NCBI RefSeq assembly: GCF_002303885.1
Contig: NZ_MRCM01000004.1
Coordinates: forward strand, 124,001-188,000
Length of the DNA stretch: 64,000 nucleotides
Direction: 5' to 3'
Origin: Flavobacterium sp. ACN2
GTDB lineage: Bacteria; Bacteroidota; Bacteroidia; Flavobacteriales; Flavobacteriaceae
Shown: piece by piece, positions 35,486-44,209 of the stretch
How positions within the stretch are numbered: position 1 is the stretch's first letter
Layout: every line of letters begins with the position of its first letter
Notes under the pieces: model-generated
The model's input: only the letters and a program-made list of their open reading frames with translations
What the model was told of the DNA's origin: nothing
Database searches by the model: none
Position numbers and translations under genes: made by a program

Positions 35486-36355
35486 TTGAAAAAGAATATT
35501 CTATTTGTTGTAAATCCTATTTCTGGTGACTTGGATAAATCAGATGTTATTGATGCTGTTGAAGAGTTTGCAGCGACCAATCATTTCGATTTGAAAGTCT
35601 ACGAAACTACGGGAAAAAATGATCTAAGAACCATACAATCTTTATATAATGAACATGAGCCAGAGCGCATTATTGTTGCAGGAGGCGACGGAACGATAAA
35701 AATGGTGGCCGAAGCGGTGGAAGAGCAAGATGTTATAATCGGGATTTTGCCTGCAGGTTCTGCAAACGGACTTTCGGTTGACTTGAATCTTCCTGATGGA
35801 ATAGAGGAGAACCTTAAAATAGCGTTTCTACACCATTATATCGAAATGGATATGATTTGTATTAACGGAAAAAAAAGTATCCATTTAAGCGATATCGGAT
35901 TAAATGCCAATTTGGTTAAAAATTATGAAGAAAGTGATGTGCGTGGTTTTTGGGGATATGCATTGCAAGCTTTCACAACGCTCAAAGAATCTGAAGAACC
36001 TTTCATTGCTACCATTTCGGCAAATAACAAAACGGTAGAGCATGTAGCAAGAATGATTGTAATAGCCAATTCGCAGAAATATGGAACTGGAGTTGTAATT
36101 AATCCAAATGGCGCTATGAATGACGGTAAGTTTGAGCTCGTAATTTTAAAGAGTCTCGACCTGCTTTTAATCGGAAAAATAATTACCGGAAATATGCCAA
36201 TTGATTCTGATGATATTGTAATTATTTCAACCGATAAGGCTGAAATAAAAACGGATTATCCTGTAAATTTCCAAATTGATGGTGAATATTGTGGTGCCCA
36301 GACTTCTTTAGAAATTCATATTTTGCACAAGCAAATGAAAATTGCGGTACCGTAG
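35486..36355 (+). CDS. Diacylglycerol kinase-like lipid kinase
   Basis: 289-residue protein of the DAGK/YegS lipid kinase family. ATP-binding motifs are NPISGDLDK, the GGDGTIKMVAEAV loop and LPAGSANGLSVDL. A C-terminal beta domain includes the DGKFELVIL motif. The start is TTG at 35486 (MKKNILFVVNPISG), chosen because the NPISG motif always lies close to the N-terminus in this family and no ATG is upstream in frame near it. Divergent from the App1-like phosphatase gene. Confidence 0.9.
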   Translation: MKKNILFVVNPISGDLDKSDVIDAVEEFAATNHFDLKVYETTGKNDLRTIQSLYNEHEPERIIVAGGDGTIKMVAEAVEEQDVIIGILPAGSANGLSVDLNLPDGIEENLKIAFLHHYIEMDMICINGKKSIHLSDIGLNANLVKNYEESDVRGFWGYALQAFTTLKESEEPFIATISANNKTVEHVARMIVIANSQKYGTGVVINPNGAMNDGKFELVILKSLDLLLIGKIITGNMPIDSDDIVIISTDKAEIKTDYPVNFQIDGEYCGAQTSLEIHILHKQMKIAVP

Positions 36356-36386
36356 GTTTTGATTGATTTTTATTAGGGAAATATTG

Positions 36387-36548
36387 GTGTCGCTCCGCTG
36401 GAGCTTTTAGCACTTTAGGGCAAACATTTCTATAAATATTTCGCTCTTCCAGAGCTCAAAAAAAAGCTTCTTGAGGAGCAAAGTATATATAGAAAAATTA
36501 GTCTATAATATTTTGCTCTTCCAAAGCAAGCTCCGGAGGAGCGACACA
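36387..36548. repeat. Inverted-repeat intergenic element
   Basis: GTGTCGCTCCGCTGGAGCT (36387-36405) pairs with AGCTCCGGAGGAGCGACAC (36530-36548), 17 of 19 bases. Inside are further GCTCTTCCA-type motifs at 36441 and 36516. The 162-base unit fills the gap between convergent genes and looks like a non-coding MITE or REP-type element. No gene is seen inside. Confidence 0.65.
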
Positions 36549-36552
36549 TTTT

Positions 36553-37698
36553 TTATTTAAACGGATTACGTTCCTGCCATTCTGTTTTTGGTTCTAAATA
36601 ATTGAAAAACCTTGAAATGTTATGGTTAATCAATGCATTGCTATGGGTGATTAAACCATACATTTTAACTGGTTTTGCCCCAACCGAACTTTTAATTTCA
36701 AGAGCTGTTCTGGCAAAAACAATTTCTTTGAAACCTTTCTTAATAGAATAAGCAATCATATCGTAGAGCATATTTAAATACAGCATTTTTTCGCGCTGAA
36801 CACTTTCATCATAACCGAGAAAATACGTATCCATTACATCGCCATTTTTGATTAAAGTGTTGAAGCCGATTAGTTTTTCGTCTAAAAAATAACCATAGAG
36901 AAGAAAGTTTTCTCCCATGATTTCCTTGAAAAAGCTGAAATGATTTCTTGCTAGAAAAAAGGTATTGAAAGGCGCATTTTTTGCAACATTAAAATATAAA
37001 TCGTAAATCACATCTTCATATTGTTTAATGTCAGAAAGAGACATTTGCTGTTTTACAATTCCTTCCGATTTTTTGCGTGCCCGTTTGTATTGATCGCGAT
37101 ATTTTTTTAATAAAGCATCAATATAATCTTGTTCGGTTTTCCAATTTTCATTGATTTCAAAAATCATATTTGGTTGGGTCGAAAACGTGTAGTTGTTTTT
37201 GAATTCTGCCTGAAGCGGTTCGATTTCTTTTGCTGTAAAATCTTTTATGCTCGTTATATGAACCTTTCTTCCGCTTTCTTTCAAATCTTTTTTAAGCTGA
37301 TTGATAGCTTTATGAAGTGTTTTAATTGCTTTGGATTCTTTGATGGTCTTGTCAAAAATAAAAGCATTTTGTCCTGTAAGCATATTGTTTCCAACAAATA
37401 AAACGTGTGAAGCAAAATTCTTTAATGCAAAATTACGTACCGAAGTTTTTAAGCATTTATCACGCTCTCCAAAAGATTCAAGTTTTTCTGCAAATAAGAA
37501 TTGCGTTAAAGCAATTCCGATTAGTTTTTTTTCTTCAAAAAGCCCAATAAAATGGCAGGTCATATTTACTGGAGAAGAATTTTCCAGTACTTCGAGATAT
37601 TCTCGTGTCAAAAAAATGTTATTTGCTGCAAGCGAGTTCCATTCTAAAGGCAATAACGATGCGCTTTTGTAAATCTGGAAAGAATAAGTTGTATTCAA
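36553..37698 (-). CDS. GNAT/FemAB-like acetyltransferase
   Basis: 381-residue protein with the fold of GNAT/FemAB-type transferases. The N-terminal part (EWNSLAANNIFLTREYLEVL) matches the peptidoglycan-recognition-like COG3146/BioF2 pattern. The second GNAT-like part contains DEKLIGFNTLIKNGDVMDTYFLGYD and YLNMLYDMIAYSIKKGFKEIVFART, the usual CoA-side strand and helix. The substrate is unknown. It stands alone between a dispersed inverted repeat and a terminator. Confidence 0.75.
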   Translation of the reverse strand: MNTTYSFQIYKSASLLPLEWNSLAANNIFLTREYLEVLENSSPVNMTCHFIGLFEEKKLIGIALTQFLFAEKLESFGERDKCLKTSVRNFALKNFASHVLFVGNNMLTGQNAFIFDKTIKESKAIKTLHKAINQLKKDLKESGRKVHITSIKDFTAKEIEPLQAEFKNNYTFSTQPNMIFEINENWKTEQDYIDALLKKYRDQYKRARKKSEGIVKQQMSLSDIKQYEDVIYDLYFNVAKNAPFNTFFLARNHFSFFKEIMGENFLLYGYFLDEKLIGFNTLIKNGDVMDTYFLGYDESVQREKMLYLNMLYDMIAYSIKKGFKEIVFARTALEIKSSVGAKPVKMYGLITHSNALINHNISRFFNYLEPKTEWQERNPFK

Positions 37699-37776
37699 AA
37701 GAGTGAGCTAATTTCTTCAAAATTAGATAATATTTATAATAACTAATGGGGTTTAAGTTATTATTAAGAAAAAACC

Positions 37777-37807
37777 ATTTGAAATAAATTTTTCAAATGG
37801 GTTTTTT
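37777..37807. terminator. Terminator after the DUF1761 gene
   Basis: CCATTTGAAA pairs with TTTCAAATGG and T runs occur on both sides. The hairpin lies just after the DUF1761 stop codon on the minus strand, where TTTTTTCTT follows the stem. Confidence 0.75.
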
Positions 37808-37817
37808 ATAAATGATA

Positions 37818-38306
37818 TTAAGCAAATCCGCAGATGATTCCGCCCATAAGAGTCAGAGTAAGAATCCAGTATCCGCTATGGATAAAAATATATTTCCAAG
37901 ATTTTCTTTCAAACAAGCCATTGATTCCAATTAAGGGAAAAGCAAAAAATAGTCCCGACATAAAACCGTGAAGCGCACCATGCTTGAAAGTTCTGTAAGC
38001 CATTCCGTAATCTGCCATAAAAGCAGCAAATGAAGGTTTTGCACTGTCAATTAATGGCGGTCCACCAACCATTCCGATTGCGCCAGACTGATGAATGGTT
38101 AGAGACATTAAAGTCATTGTAATCATTAGAGAAAAAATATACGTTAGCCCGAAGATTTTAAGCATATTTCCTTTTTTTAACTCTTCTTGAGTAAGATTAT
38201 TTTCTTTCATCCAGATTGTTCCGAATACTTTTGGGCTGTACCAGATAAAACCAGTTACGAGTGTGACAATTGCTGCAAGGAATAAAGCAACGAAGTTAAT
38301 TTGCAT
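37818..38306 (-). CDS. DUF1761 membrane protein
   Basis: 162-residue integral membrane protein of the DUF1761 family with about four transmembrane helices. The first contains VTGFIWYSPKVFG, a characteristic family motif. The middle loop is rich in Gly and Pro (GMVGGPPLID), and the third helix ends in HGFMSGLFFAFPLIGING. The family has no assigned function. It is a single gene with its own terminator. Confidence 0.85.
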   Translation of the reverse strand: MQINFVALFLAAIVTLVTGFIWYSPKVFGTIWMKENNLTQEELKKGNMLKIFGLTYIFSLMITMTLMSLTIHQSGAIGMVGGPPLIDSAKPSFAAFMADYGMAYRTFKHGALHGFMSGLFFAFPLIGINGLFERKSWKYIFIHSGYWILTLTLMGGIICGFA

Positions 38307-38484
38307 AATGTGAGGTTTTTAGAATTAGTTGATCAAATGTAATCAAAAAAAATGCAGGTTCTGAAAAATAATAAATATAGCTTAAATCTTACATTTTAAA
38401 TTTTTTTCAACAGTTTGCCGATATTTGGTGTATTATAACTGTGAATTGTATAATTTTACGCGAGTAACAAATCCCAAATCTGTT

Positions 38485-39327
38485 ATGAAAATTTTAATTA
38501 CTCTTTCTTTATTATTTGCTTTTTCGCTAAACGTTTTGGCAGATACCATTTCGGATAAAGAAAAAGAAGCGCTTGTAAAATTGTATCATGCAACAAATGG
38601 TTTGCAATGGAAAAACAAATGGGACTTAAGTCTGTCTGTTTCTACTTGGTACGGTGTTAAAGCCGAAAACGGAAAAGTGGTCGCGCTCAATTTGGCAGAT
38701 AATAATCTGCAGGGAGAATTGCCTGAAGCTTTTTACGATCTTGTGAATTTAGAATCGCTGAATCTGGAAAAAAATAAAATTGAAGGAAGTTTGTCTTCTG
38801 CCATTTTTAATCTGAAAGAGTTAGAAATGCTTAATATTGCCGATAATAAATTATCAGGAGCAATTCCATCTTCGATTTGCCAGTTGACTAAATTGAAAGA
38901 TTTGGAGCTTTTTATGAATAAGATATCTGGAGAGCTTCCGTCGGAAATTGGAAAACTAAATCAGTTAGAAATTTTAGCTGTTTGCAATAATGAATTAAAC
39001 GGAAAACTGCCTGTTTCGATTTATAAAATTTCTGGTCTAAAAGTATTGCTGCTGAATAATAATAAGCTGTCGGGAAATTTGACAAATGAAATTATTAATT
39101 GGAATGTATTAGAAAATTTTAGTTTATTTGACAATGAATTTTCAGGCGCAATTCCGCAAGAAATTGAAAAGCTTAACAAGCTTGAAGAATTGAATCTTTC
39201 GTACAATAAATTTACAGGCGAGGTTTCAAAAAAGACAGCATTATTAGATGCTTTGAATATGACCATGATAGACGAAAATGGAAATCCGTTTTTATTAGAA
39301 ATAAACCAAGAAAATAAATTACAATAA
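38485..39327 (+). CDS. Secreted leucine-rich repeat protein
   Basis: The start is set at ATG 38485 because a clean signal peptide begins there (MKILITLSLLFAFSLNVLAD); an upstream ATG at 38425 would add 20 polar residues in front. After a capping region (TISDKEKEALVKLYHATNG and WGVK-like WYGVKAENG) come about seven LRR units of the plant-like type with LxxLxxLxLxxNxLxGxLP spacing (for example LEILAVCNNELNGKLP). The 280-residue protein has no anchor or T9SS C-terminal domain that I can see, so it is probably periplasmic or secreted. Role unknown; protein binding is likely. Confidence 0.88.
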   Translation: MKILITLSLLFAFSLNVLADTISDKEKEALVKLYHATNGLQWKNKWDLSLSVSTWYGVKAENGKVVALNLADNNLQGELPEAFYDLVNLESLNLEKNKIEGSLSSAIFNLKELEMLNIADNKLSGAIPSSICQLTKLKDLELFMNKISGELPSEIGKLNQLEILAVCNNELNGKLPVSIYKISGLKVLLLNNNKLSGNLTNEIINWNVLENFSLFDNEFSGAIPQEIEKLNKLEELNLSYNKFTGEVSKKTALLDALNMTMIDENGNPFLLEINQENKLQ

Positions 39328-39406
39328 TTACCCAAAATTAATCGATGCTTATGAATGAATTTTACACTCGTTAAACAAGTTGATTAAATATATTTAGTTA
39401 ATTGCC

Positions 39407-39430
39407 AAAACCGTAATTCGTTACGGTTTT
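39407..39430. terminator. TTCG-tetraloop hairpin after the LRR gene
   Basis: A perfect 10-bp stem (AAAACCGTAA with TTACGGTTTT) closed by a TTCG loop. The arms end in four T (four A on the other strand), so it probably terminates the LRR transcript. Confidence 0.65.
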
Positions 39431-39587
39431 CTGGTTTCTAGAGGTTTCGTTTTTTTGAAAAAATAACATTTAATTTAGAATTGAATTCTTTATGTTTGCC
39501 TAAATTTTTATAACTTTAATATAAGTATCCGGAGAACCAAAAACCGATTAACCAACGGCATTACTAATCACTTAATAAGAAGAAATT

Positions 39588-39893
39588 ATGACACTGCAAT
39601 ATCAAGGAGAACAGTACGGAAAACCAACCACTTTTACAATTAGAATTATTGGTAATAACTTATCAAAAAGCAGTTCCAACTACCAGGTTGATCTTTTGGT
39701 AGGAGATAAAAAACTGCCGACTTTTACAAGTGAAATTCACCAAAGTCTTTCTAATTGTTTAAAAGAAATTTACTTGTTTAGAAAATATAACGGAATCACA
39801 TTCAATGAATCGTCAGAGAAAATAGTTTCGCTTTATGTTGCTTATGATAAAGTTTTGTACAACTATAATAAATATGCTTTGTTTAGAGCGTAA
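39588..39893 (+). CDS. Hypothetical 101-residue protein
   Basis: Not recognised. The protein is beta-rich at the N-terminus (TFTIRIIGNNLSKSS, YQVDLLVGDKK) and helical at the C-terminus, without signal peptide or membrane segment. A clear terminator follows 20 bases after the stop, and an ATG with an A-rich leader precedes it, both in favour of a real gene. It is a single-gene unit. A TATGTTTG motif at 39491-39498 could be its -7 element. Confidence 0.65.
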   Translation: MTLQYQGEQYGKPTTFTIRIIGNNLSKSSSNYQVDLLVGDKKLPTFTSEIHQSLSNCLKEIYLFRKYNGITFNESSEKIVSLYVAYDKVLYNYNKYALFRA

Positions 39894-39912
39894 ATTTTTC
39901 TCAAAAGAGTAT

Positions 39913-39946
39913 AAAAAAGACCATTTGAAAAAATGGTCTTTTTTTT
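39913..39946. terminator. Terminator between the hypothetical and the propeller gene
   Basis: AAAAAAGACCATTT pairs with AAATGGTCTTTTTT around a short A-rich loop, followed by T. It is positioned to serve both convergent genes. Confidence 0.85.
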
Positions 39947-39967
39947 ATTTCAAAAAGCAGCAAGCTA

Positions 39968-41167
39968 TTATCGAATTATCTTTAAATAAGCGCTATATGG
40001 ATCGTCTTTAAGTGAGGTACGCATGTAGTATACGTTTTCGTCTTTTTCTTTTAAATCAAACTGAATTAAGCCTGCATCGCAATAATAGTAAAGTAGGTTG
40101 TCATCAGCAGGAAATTCTATATTGGAAATTGGCAGTGTAGTTAGTTTTTCTTCAAATGCAATTTCACCGTTTGATAAGTCCAGTTCAAAAAGCTTCTTTT
40201 TGCGAGTGTATCCCCAAAGATTATCAACTTCTTTAACGATGTATTCCACATTATCGCCTTTAAAATCTGTTTTCCAAAGCTGAGTTCCTGTTTTAGAATC
40301 AACAGCATAGATAGAAGAAACTTCTGGCCCTTGCGCTGCAAAATATAGCTTTTTGTCGTGGCATACTATACGTTCCTTAACGTTATTCTGGTTTTCTTCT
40401 ATTTTAAACTGCCACAAAACATCAAGGCTATTTGGTTTTAAAGCATACAGCCAATTTTTATCGCCTGCTATAAAAACACTTTCGCCATCTGTAACTGGTT
40501 TCCCGGTCATGGTTTCATCAAAGCTTTTTTGGTAAAGTAATTTTCCTGTATTAGCCTCAAAACAATATACATTTGTTCCGCTTTGGGTAAAGATCTTATT
40601 ATCGAAAAAAAGTGGCTCAATATCGTTGTTTGGAGTGTCTAATTTGTAGTTCCAAGCCAAGCTGCCATCTTTTAAATCTAAAGCGTATAAATTACTGCTC
40701 TGATTTTGATTTTGAGCAGTTATAAAAAGTTTTCCGTTAGCTATAATCGGAGTTTGGTCTTTTAGAACAATCTGGTCTGTAATGTTTCCTATTCTAGATT
40801 TCCAGAAAATAGTTCCTGTTCCATTATCTACTGCGTAAATTTCTCCATTAATAAACGGAATATACACAACTCCGTCATGAATGGTTATTTTGTTGGCGCA
40901 CATCTCTGTGTGGGCATCTGAAGCTTTTACTGTCCAAACAATGCTTTCGACTTCCAGATCCCATGAAAAAAGCGAACCGTCGTAATCGTAAATTAAAATT
41001 GAGGTATCGTCTAGAGAAATCTTTTTAAGCGGTTTTAGAGATTTATTAGTAACAGCTTCTTCTGCAGGTAATTTGCTGTTGGTGTAGTTGGTTTTGCTGG
41101 CGGGCGCTTGTCCAGACATATTTGCAAAGGCGAATACAAATAAAAGGGCTATTAATTTGTGTTTCAT
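39968..41167 (-). CDS. PQQ-like beta-propeller repeat protein, exported
   Basis: The start is set at ATG 41167, where a signal peptide begins (MKHKLIALLFVFAFANMSGQA); the upstream ATG at 41224 adds 19 polar residues. About seven propeller blades with the PQQ-type WD-like pattern follow, each ending like YAVDxxTGxxxW. Examples are GEIYAVDNGTGTIFWKSRIG, LYALDLKDGSLAWNYKL and IYAVDSKTGTQLWKTDF. PQQ ligands cannot be judged. Blades of this kind occur in BamB-like and in ligand-free scaffold proteins, so neither is ruled out. A tRNA-Glu gene lies about 225 bases upstream on the same strand. Confidence 0.85.
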   Translation of the reverse strand: MKHKLIALLFVFAFANMSGQAPASKTNYTNSKLPAEEAVTNKSLKPLKKISLDDTSILIYDYDGSLFSWDLEVESIVWTVKASDAHTEMCANKITIHDGVVYIPFINGEIYAVDNGTGTIFWKSRIGNITDQIVLKDQTPIIANGKLFITAQNQNQSSNLYALDLKDGSLAWNYKLDTPNNDIEPLFFDNKIFTQSGTNVYCFEANTGKLLYQKSFDETMTGKPVTDGESVFIAGDKNWLYALKPNSLDVLWQFKIEENQNNVKERIVCHDKKLYFAAQGPEVSSIYAVDSKTGTQLWKTDFKGDNVEYIVKEVDNLWGYTRKKKLFELDLSNGEIAFEEKLTTLPISNIEFPADDNLLYYYCDAGLIQFDLKEKDENVYYMRTSLKDDPYSAYLKIIR

Positions 41168-41350
41168 TTTAAGATTTGGGTTGATTTTCTGATTGTGTTT
41201 GTAATCTGAAATTACTTCATTCATAACTTCTTGTTTGCTTTGTTATTGTGTTTGCTGTATTTGTGTCTTTATTAATTGCCAATTTGTAGGTTTTGTGCGC
41301 TTTTAATACTGTTCTAAAATCCTCAAACATTTAAAGAAGTAAATATAAAC

Positions 41351-41386
41351 AAAAAAAGCTCCAGATTTCTCTGAAGCTTTTGTCTT
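41351..41386 (-). terminator. Terminator of tRNA-Glu
   Basis: On the minus strand AAAAGCTTCAGAG pairs with the CTGGAGCTTTTT side, followed by T. The same hairpin design occurs after the tRNA-fMet gene and in the tRNA remnant at 45.4 kb. Confidence 0.75.
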
Positions 41387-41392
41387 AGTAAG

Positions 41393-41464
41393 TAGTCCGT
41401 GGGGGAATCGAACCCCCCTTACCAGGATGAAAACCTGGCGTCCTAACCGATAGACGAACGGACC
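41393..41464 (-). tRNA. tRNA-Glu (anticodon TTC)
   Basis: Cloverleaf on the minus strand. The acceptor stem GGTCCGT pairs with ACGGACT (a G-T at the end). The anticodon stem is CCAGG/CCTGG with loop TTTTCAT, giving TTC. The T arm is GGGGG-TTCGATT-CCCCC. No CCA is encoded, as usual in Bacteroidota. Confidence 0.95.
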
Positions 41465-41483
41465 TGCTTTGCTATTGCGGGTG

Positions 41484-41514
41484 CAAAAGTGCAACTATTT
41501 TTGAGATGTACAAA
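41484..41514 (-). promoter_or_regulatory. Promoter of tRNA-Glu
   Basis: On the minus strand TTTG is followed after 19 bases by CACTTTTG, one mismatch from TAnnTTTG, about 20 bases before the tRNA. The spacing is the same as for the tRNA-fMet promoter. Confidence 0.6.
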
Positions 41515-41762
41515 GCATTTTGAGAAAAATTTTTAATTTTTTTTTGATGGAAAACCATTTTGAACGATCAATATTCGCATGTTAATCGAGTTAGTGGTTT
41601 TGTATTTATTTGATTAATAAATTGTTGTTATGAGGTTATGTGGGCGAAATGTTTGTTTTTTAAGTGAAAAATAATTTTTAGAAATATTGTAAAATTTTAG
41701 GTTTGAGAGAATATTCTTCTGTCTTTTTATTGTGTTTTATGTTTTAATGAAGGGAAGAATAA

Positions 41763-41990
41763 TCATGTTTTCTGAAATAGTTCAGATATTTCAACCCCTA
41801 AAGCTTTAGAAATTCGAATAACTTTATCGATACCCATAATTTGTTTGCCCAACATATATCTTCTTAAAGCTTCAATATCTAAATCAGAATCGCTAGCCAC
41901 ATGTCTAACTTTTAGTTTTTTTTCTTTAATAATCTCATTTATATTATTTCCAACAATTTTTACAGATTCTGGAACTTCTTTCTTTCTCAT
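41763..41990 (-). CDS. Small XRE-family helix-turn-helix regulator
   Basis: 75-residue single-domain Cro/CI-type DNA-binding protein. The helix-turn-helix is in VRHVASDSDLDIEALRRYMLGKQ, and the C-terminal helix LGVEISELFQK is typical of the XRE family. Transcribed divergently from a hypothetical gene at 42145, with a perfect 14-bp palindrome between them at 42057-42070 that is a natural operator candidate for such a dimer. Confidence 0.85.
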   Translation of the reverse strand: MRKKEVPESVKIVGNNINEIIKEKKLKVRHVASDSDLDIEALRRYMLGKQIMGIDKVIRISKALGVEISELFQKT

Positions 41991-42056
41991 TTTTTCATAT
42001 TATTTGAACTTGAAAATTATGAGTTAGTAGTCAAAAAAACAGGAACGAATAAGTCC

Positions 42057-42070
42057 AGTCATATATGACT
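42057..42070. promoter_or_regulatory. Operator candidate, palindrome AGTCATATATGACT
   Basis: A perfect 14-bp palindrome in the divergent gap between the XRE gene and the gene at 42145. It ends nine bases before TATATTTG (42080-42087), so a bound protein would cover the -33 region. Confidence 0.6.
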
Positions 42071-42079
42071 GTTTTTTAT

Positions 42080-42087
42080 TATATTTG
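42080..42087 (+). promoter_or_regulatory. -7 element of the gene at 42145 (TATATTTG)
   Basis: TATATTTG fits TAnnTTTG, 57 bases before the ATG at 42145, and lies just after the palindrome. No clear TTG is at -33, which would suit an activator or a repressed promoter. Confidence 0.45.
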
Positions 42088-42144
42088 TAATGTAGTGAAA
42101 ATATTACACTGGTAAATGAATAAATGTATATAAACTGTTAGAAC

Positions 42145-42474
42145 ATGAAATTAGAGAGAAACGAACCATCGGTAGATTTTTTAGAATCAGTAAGTAAAAT
42201 GAAATATTTTACGAAACTAAATTCAGATCAAAAGAATGATAATTCATTTAGTGTAATGCTAAAAATTGCTTCTTATAATGAATTAAATATTATAATTTCT
42301 TCTTTGTTGAAAGCGAGTATTAATGCGTTAAATAATAAATCTGATAGTGAAGAAATTGATATAATGCTTTTACTTGAAATGGCTTTACAGTTGCTTCCTA
42401 GTGATGAAATGGAATTGTTAGATGAGATTTATGGAAATGTTTTTGAGATAGAAAAGGCTTCAAATGAGGTTTGA
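42145..42474 (+). CDS. Hypothetical 109-residue helical protein
   Basis: Not recognised. It is all-helical and acidic, with a Leu-rich C-terminal half (IDIMLLLEMALQLLPSDEMELLDEIY). No signal peptide or membrane segment. The divergent XRE gene and the palindrome in the shared gap suggest they are regulated together. A good terminator follows, which supports a real gene. Confidence 0.65.
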   Translation: MKLERNEPSVDFLESVSKMKYFTKLNSDQKNDNSFSVMLKIASYNELNIIISSLLKASINALNNKSDSEEIDIMLLLEMALQLLPSDEMELLDEIYGNVFEIEKASNEV

Positions 42475-42494
42475 TATTTTTTTTTGTAATTGAT

Positions 42495-42522
42495 AAAAGC
42501 TTCAGATAAATCTGAAGCTTTT
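42495..42522. terminator. Bidirectional terminator
   Basis: AAAAGCTTCAGA pairs with TCTGAAGCTTTT, loop TAAA. It lies between the convergent gene at 42145 and the DUF4238 gene. Confidence 0.8.
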
Positions 42523-42540
42523 TAGTACGAAGCATTAAAA

Positions 42541-43443
42541 CTAGTCAGTTTTTTGAGAATTTTTGTTGTATTCTAAATTGAATTCTACTCTGTTATTGCA
42601 TATTTTTTTTAAGTACTCCTCATTTTCACAGGCTACTTTATCTTGACAGTAATCAAGATTAATTTTGTTGATTTCTTCAACTTGTGATGAAGGTATATAC
42701 AATATTATAGAACTAGGTATATCTGTAGTTTTAAAAAGTTTTTCTGAGTAGAAACGTAAATATATTTTACTATGTAAGGGTAGGCTTATAAAGGCAATTT
42801 CTTTGATATCTGGATTAAAATATTCGTTAATTTTTTCACGTGCAGTACCTGCAGTGAAGTCTGGAATTATAAAGTAATCATCTGCATTATTAGGGATTAA
42901 AATTTGAAAAATTAAATTACCCATTTTTTTGAAAATCTTTTCAGCTAATTCTGTATAACTCCCAGTGTTGCTATATTTTACTTCTTTTTCGTATGAGAAC
43001 ATTTTTTCAATCTGAGATTTAAGCTCTTCTGTTGCATTGTGTGTAATTTCAGTTAAGCCCTTTTTTATAGCGTTGTCAATTTCTTGCTTGAATCTTGGAG
43101 TTCGCATATCACCAATTATCCCATATTTTGCAAAATAAATTAAAGCTATATTTACGGACTCAGTATAATTCTTATCTATAATAAATTGTTGAATTACTTC
43201 AGTATTTTTTGAAAAGTCTTTCTCAAAGTAATAGTTAAGCTCTTCTTCAATTGAAGAATGGTCAACTATCCCATTATGGAATTTAGAATTTAGTTTAGGT
43301 TCGCTGAATAGGGATTTTGTTGTTTTTTTATAATAATGATTGTCTAATATTTTATCATATACATAAATTTTTTGCTCTTTATCATTGAAGAAATTTTTTA
43401 AATGCACTTGAGAAACAAAATGATGATTTAGAGGTATGCTCAT
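42541..43443 (-). CDS. DUF4238 domain protein
   Basis: 300-residue protein of the DUF4238 family. The start MSIPLNHHFVSQVHLKNFFND is the family signature (HH-x-V/P-x-x-YL-x-x-F), and KIYVYDKILDN follows. Further in lie ALIYFAKYGIIGDMRTPRFK and the DDYFIIPDFTAGTAR stretch typical of the family. Function is unknown; members occur scattered in accessory regions and some are near defence genes. It is a single gene. The 255-base gap beyond its start (43444-43698) has no other credible gene. Confidence 0.8.
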   Translation of the reverse strand: MSIPLNHHFVSQVHLKNFFNDKEQKIYVYDKILDNHYYKKTTKSLFSEPKLNSKFHNGIVDHSSIEEELNYYFEKDFSKNTEVIQQFIIDKNYTESVNIALIYFAKYGIIGDMRTPRFKQEIDNAIKKGLTEITHNATEELKSQIEKMFSYEKEVKYSNTGSYTELAEKIFKKMGNLIFQILIPNNADDYFIIPDFTAGTAREKINEYFNPDIKEIAFISLPLHSKIYLRFYSEKLFKTTDIPSSIILYIPSSQVEEINKINLDYCQDKVACENEEYLKKICNNRVEFNLEYNKNSQKTD

Positions 43444-43698
43444 AAAAAAGAAATTGTTATTATACTTGATTTTTTTAGATATGTTTATATATTGTCAATG
43501 TAGATTATGCTATTGGCTAAAAAGAGTTTTAAGTAATAGTAAAGATAGGTAAAAGCTTTCCATTCTTATCAAAATGGTCAACGGAAATACTGCGTCAATA
43601 TCTATGAATTGCCTTAAAATAGTGATTAATTTTTTTGAAGAAGTTCATAGCGTTTTTTTGCATAATTATGGTATTTGGTTATTGCTCAAAATAATATG

Positions 43699-44076
43699 CT
43701 ACTGCTGTGTAGCAGATGCACTTTTCTTTACACCGTTAACATTGTTTGATTTAGTTGGTGCATCACTCTCTTTTTTTTGTGTGTATTCATCTAATTTTTT
43801 ATTAATGCCTGTGCCAACTTCTGCTGCCGTGCTTCCTGGTTCTTGTCTTTCCATTCCTTTGTTAAAGCCTTCTAGTGTTTTTGTAGTTACTGTTTTGTTT
43901 TCTTCTGCTCGAATTAATTTTTGTGTATCCGTAAGTCCTCCTGAATTTTCTGCATTCTGATATGCAGGCTTTCTGGCAGGTTCAGTTGTAGTTGATTTTT
44001 TTGTTTCTTGCGCATTAATATTAGAAATAAAGCCAACTAATATAAAAGCTCCTAATGTTAATATAATTTTTTTCAT
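43699..44076 (-). CDS. Small exported protein, unknown
   Basis: 125 residues from ATG 44076, chosen because a clear signal peptide starts there (MKKIILTLGAFILVGFISNINAQ); a longer frame to 44133 would put hydrophobic residues in front. The mature part is polar, Thr/Lys/Glu-rich and probably disordered (ETKKSTTTEPARK, EENKTVTTK, SDAPTKSNN). No family is recognised. Confidence 0.7.
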   Translation of the reverse strand: MKKIILTLGAFILVGFISNINAQETKKSTTTEPARKPAYQNAENSGGLTDTQKLIRAEENKTVTTKTLEGFNKGMERQEPGSTAAEVGTGINKKLDEYTQKKESDAPTKSNNVNGVKKSASATQQ

Positions 44077-44209
44077 GTTGATATATTTAAAAATTAATTT
44101 AACTAAATTACAAAGAAAAAAAACAAAAGACAATAAGTGTAAATGCCTATTTTTCAGTTGTTTAATCGATTGTTTTTAATGGGGTTTACAAATGGATTTA
44201 TTCCCTCGC

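Noticed and set aside
38425..38484. Longer start of the LRR protein
   Set aside because: It would put polar residues before the signal peptide; ATG 38485 gives a clean one.
43574..43960. 128-codon frame on the plus strand
   Set aside because: Antisense to the small exported protein gene with a signal peptide; likely a shadow.
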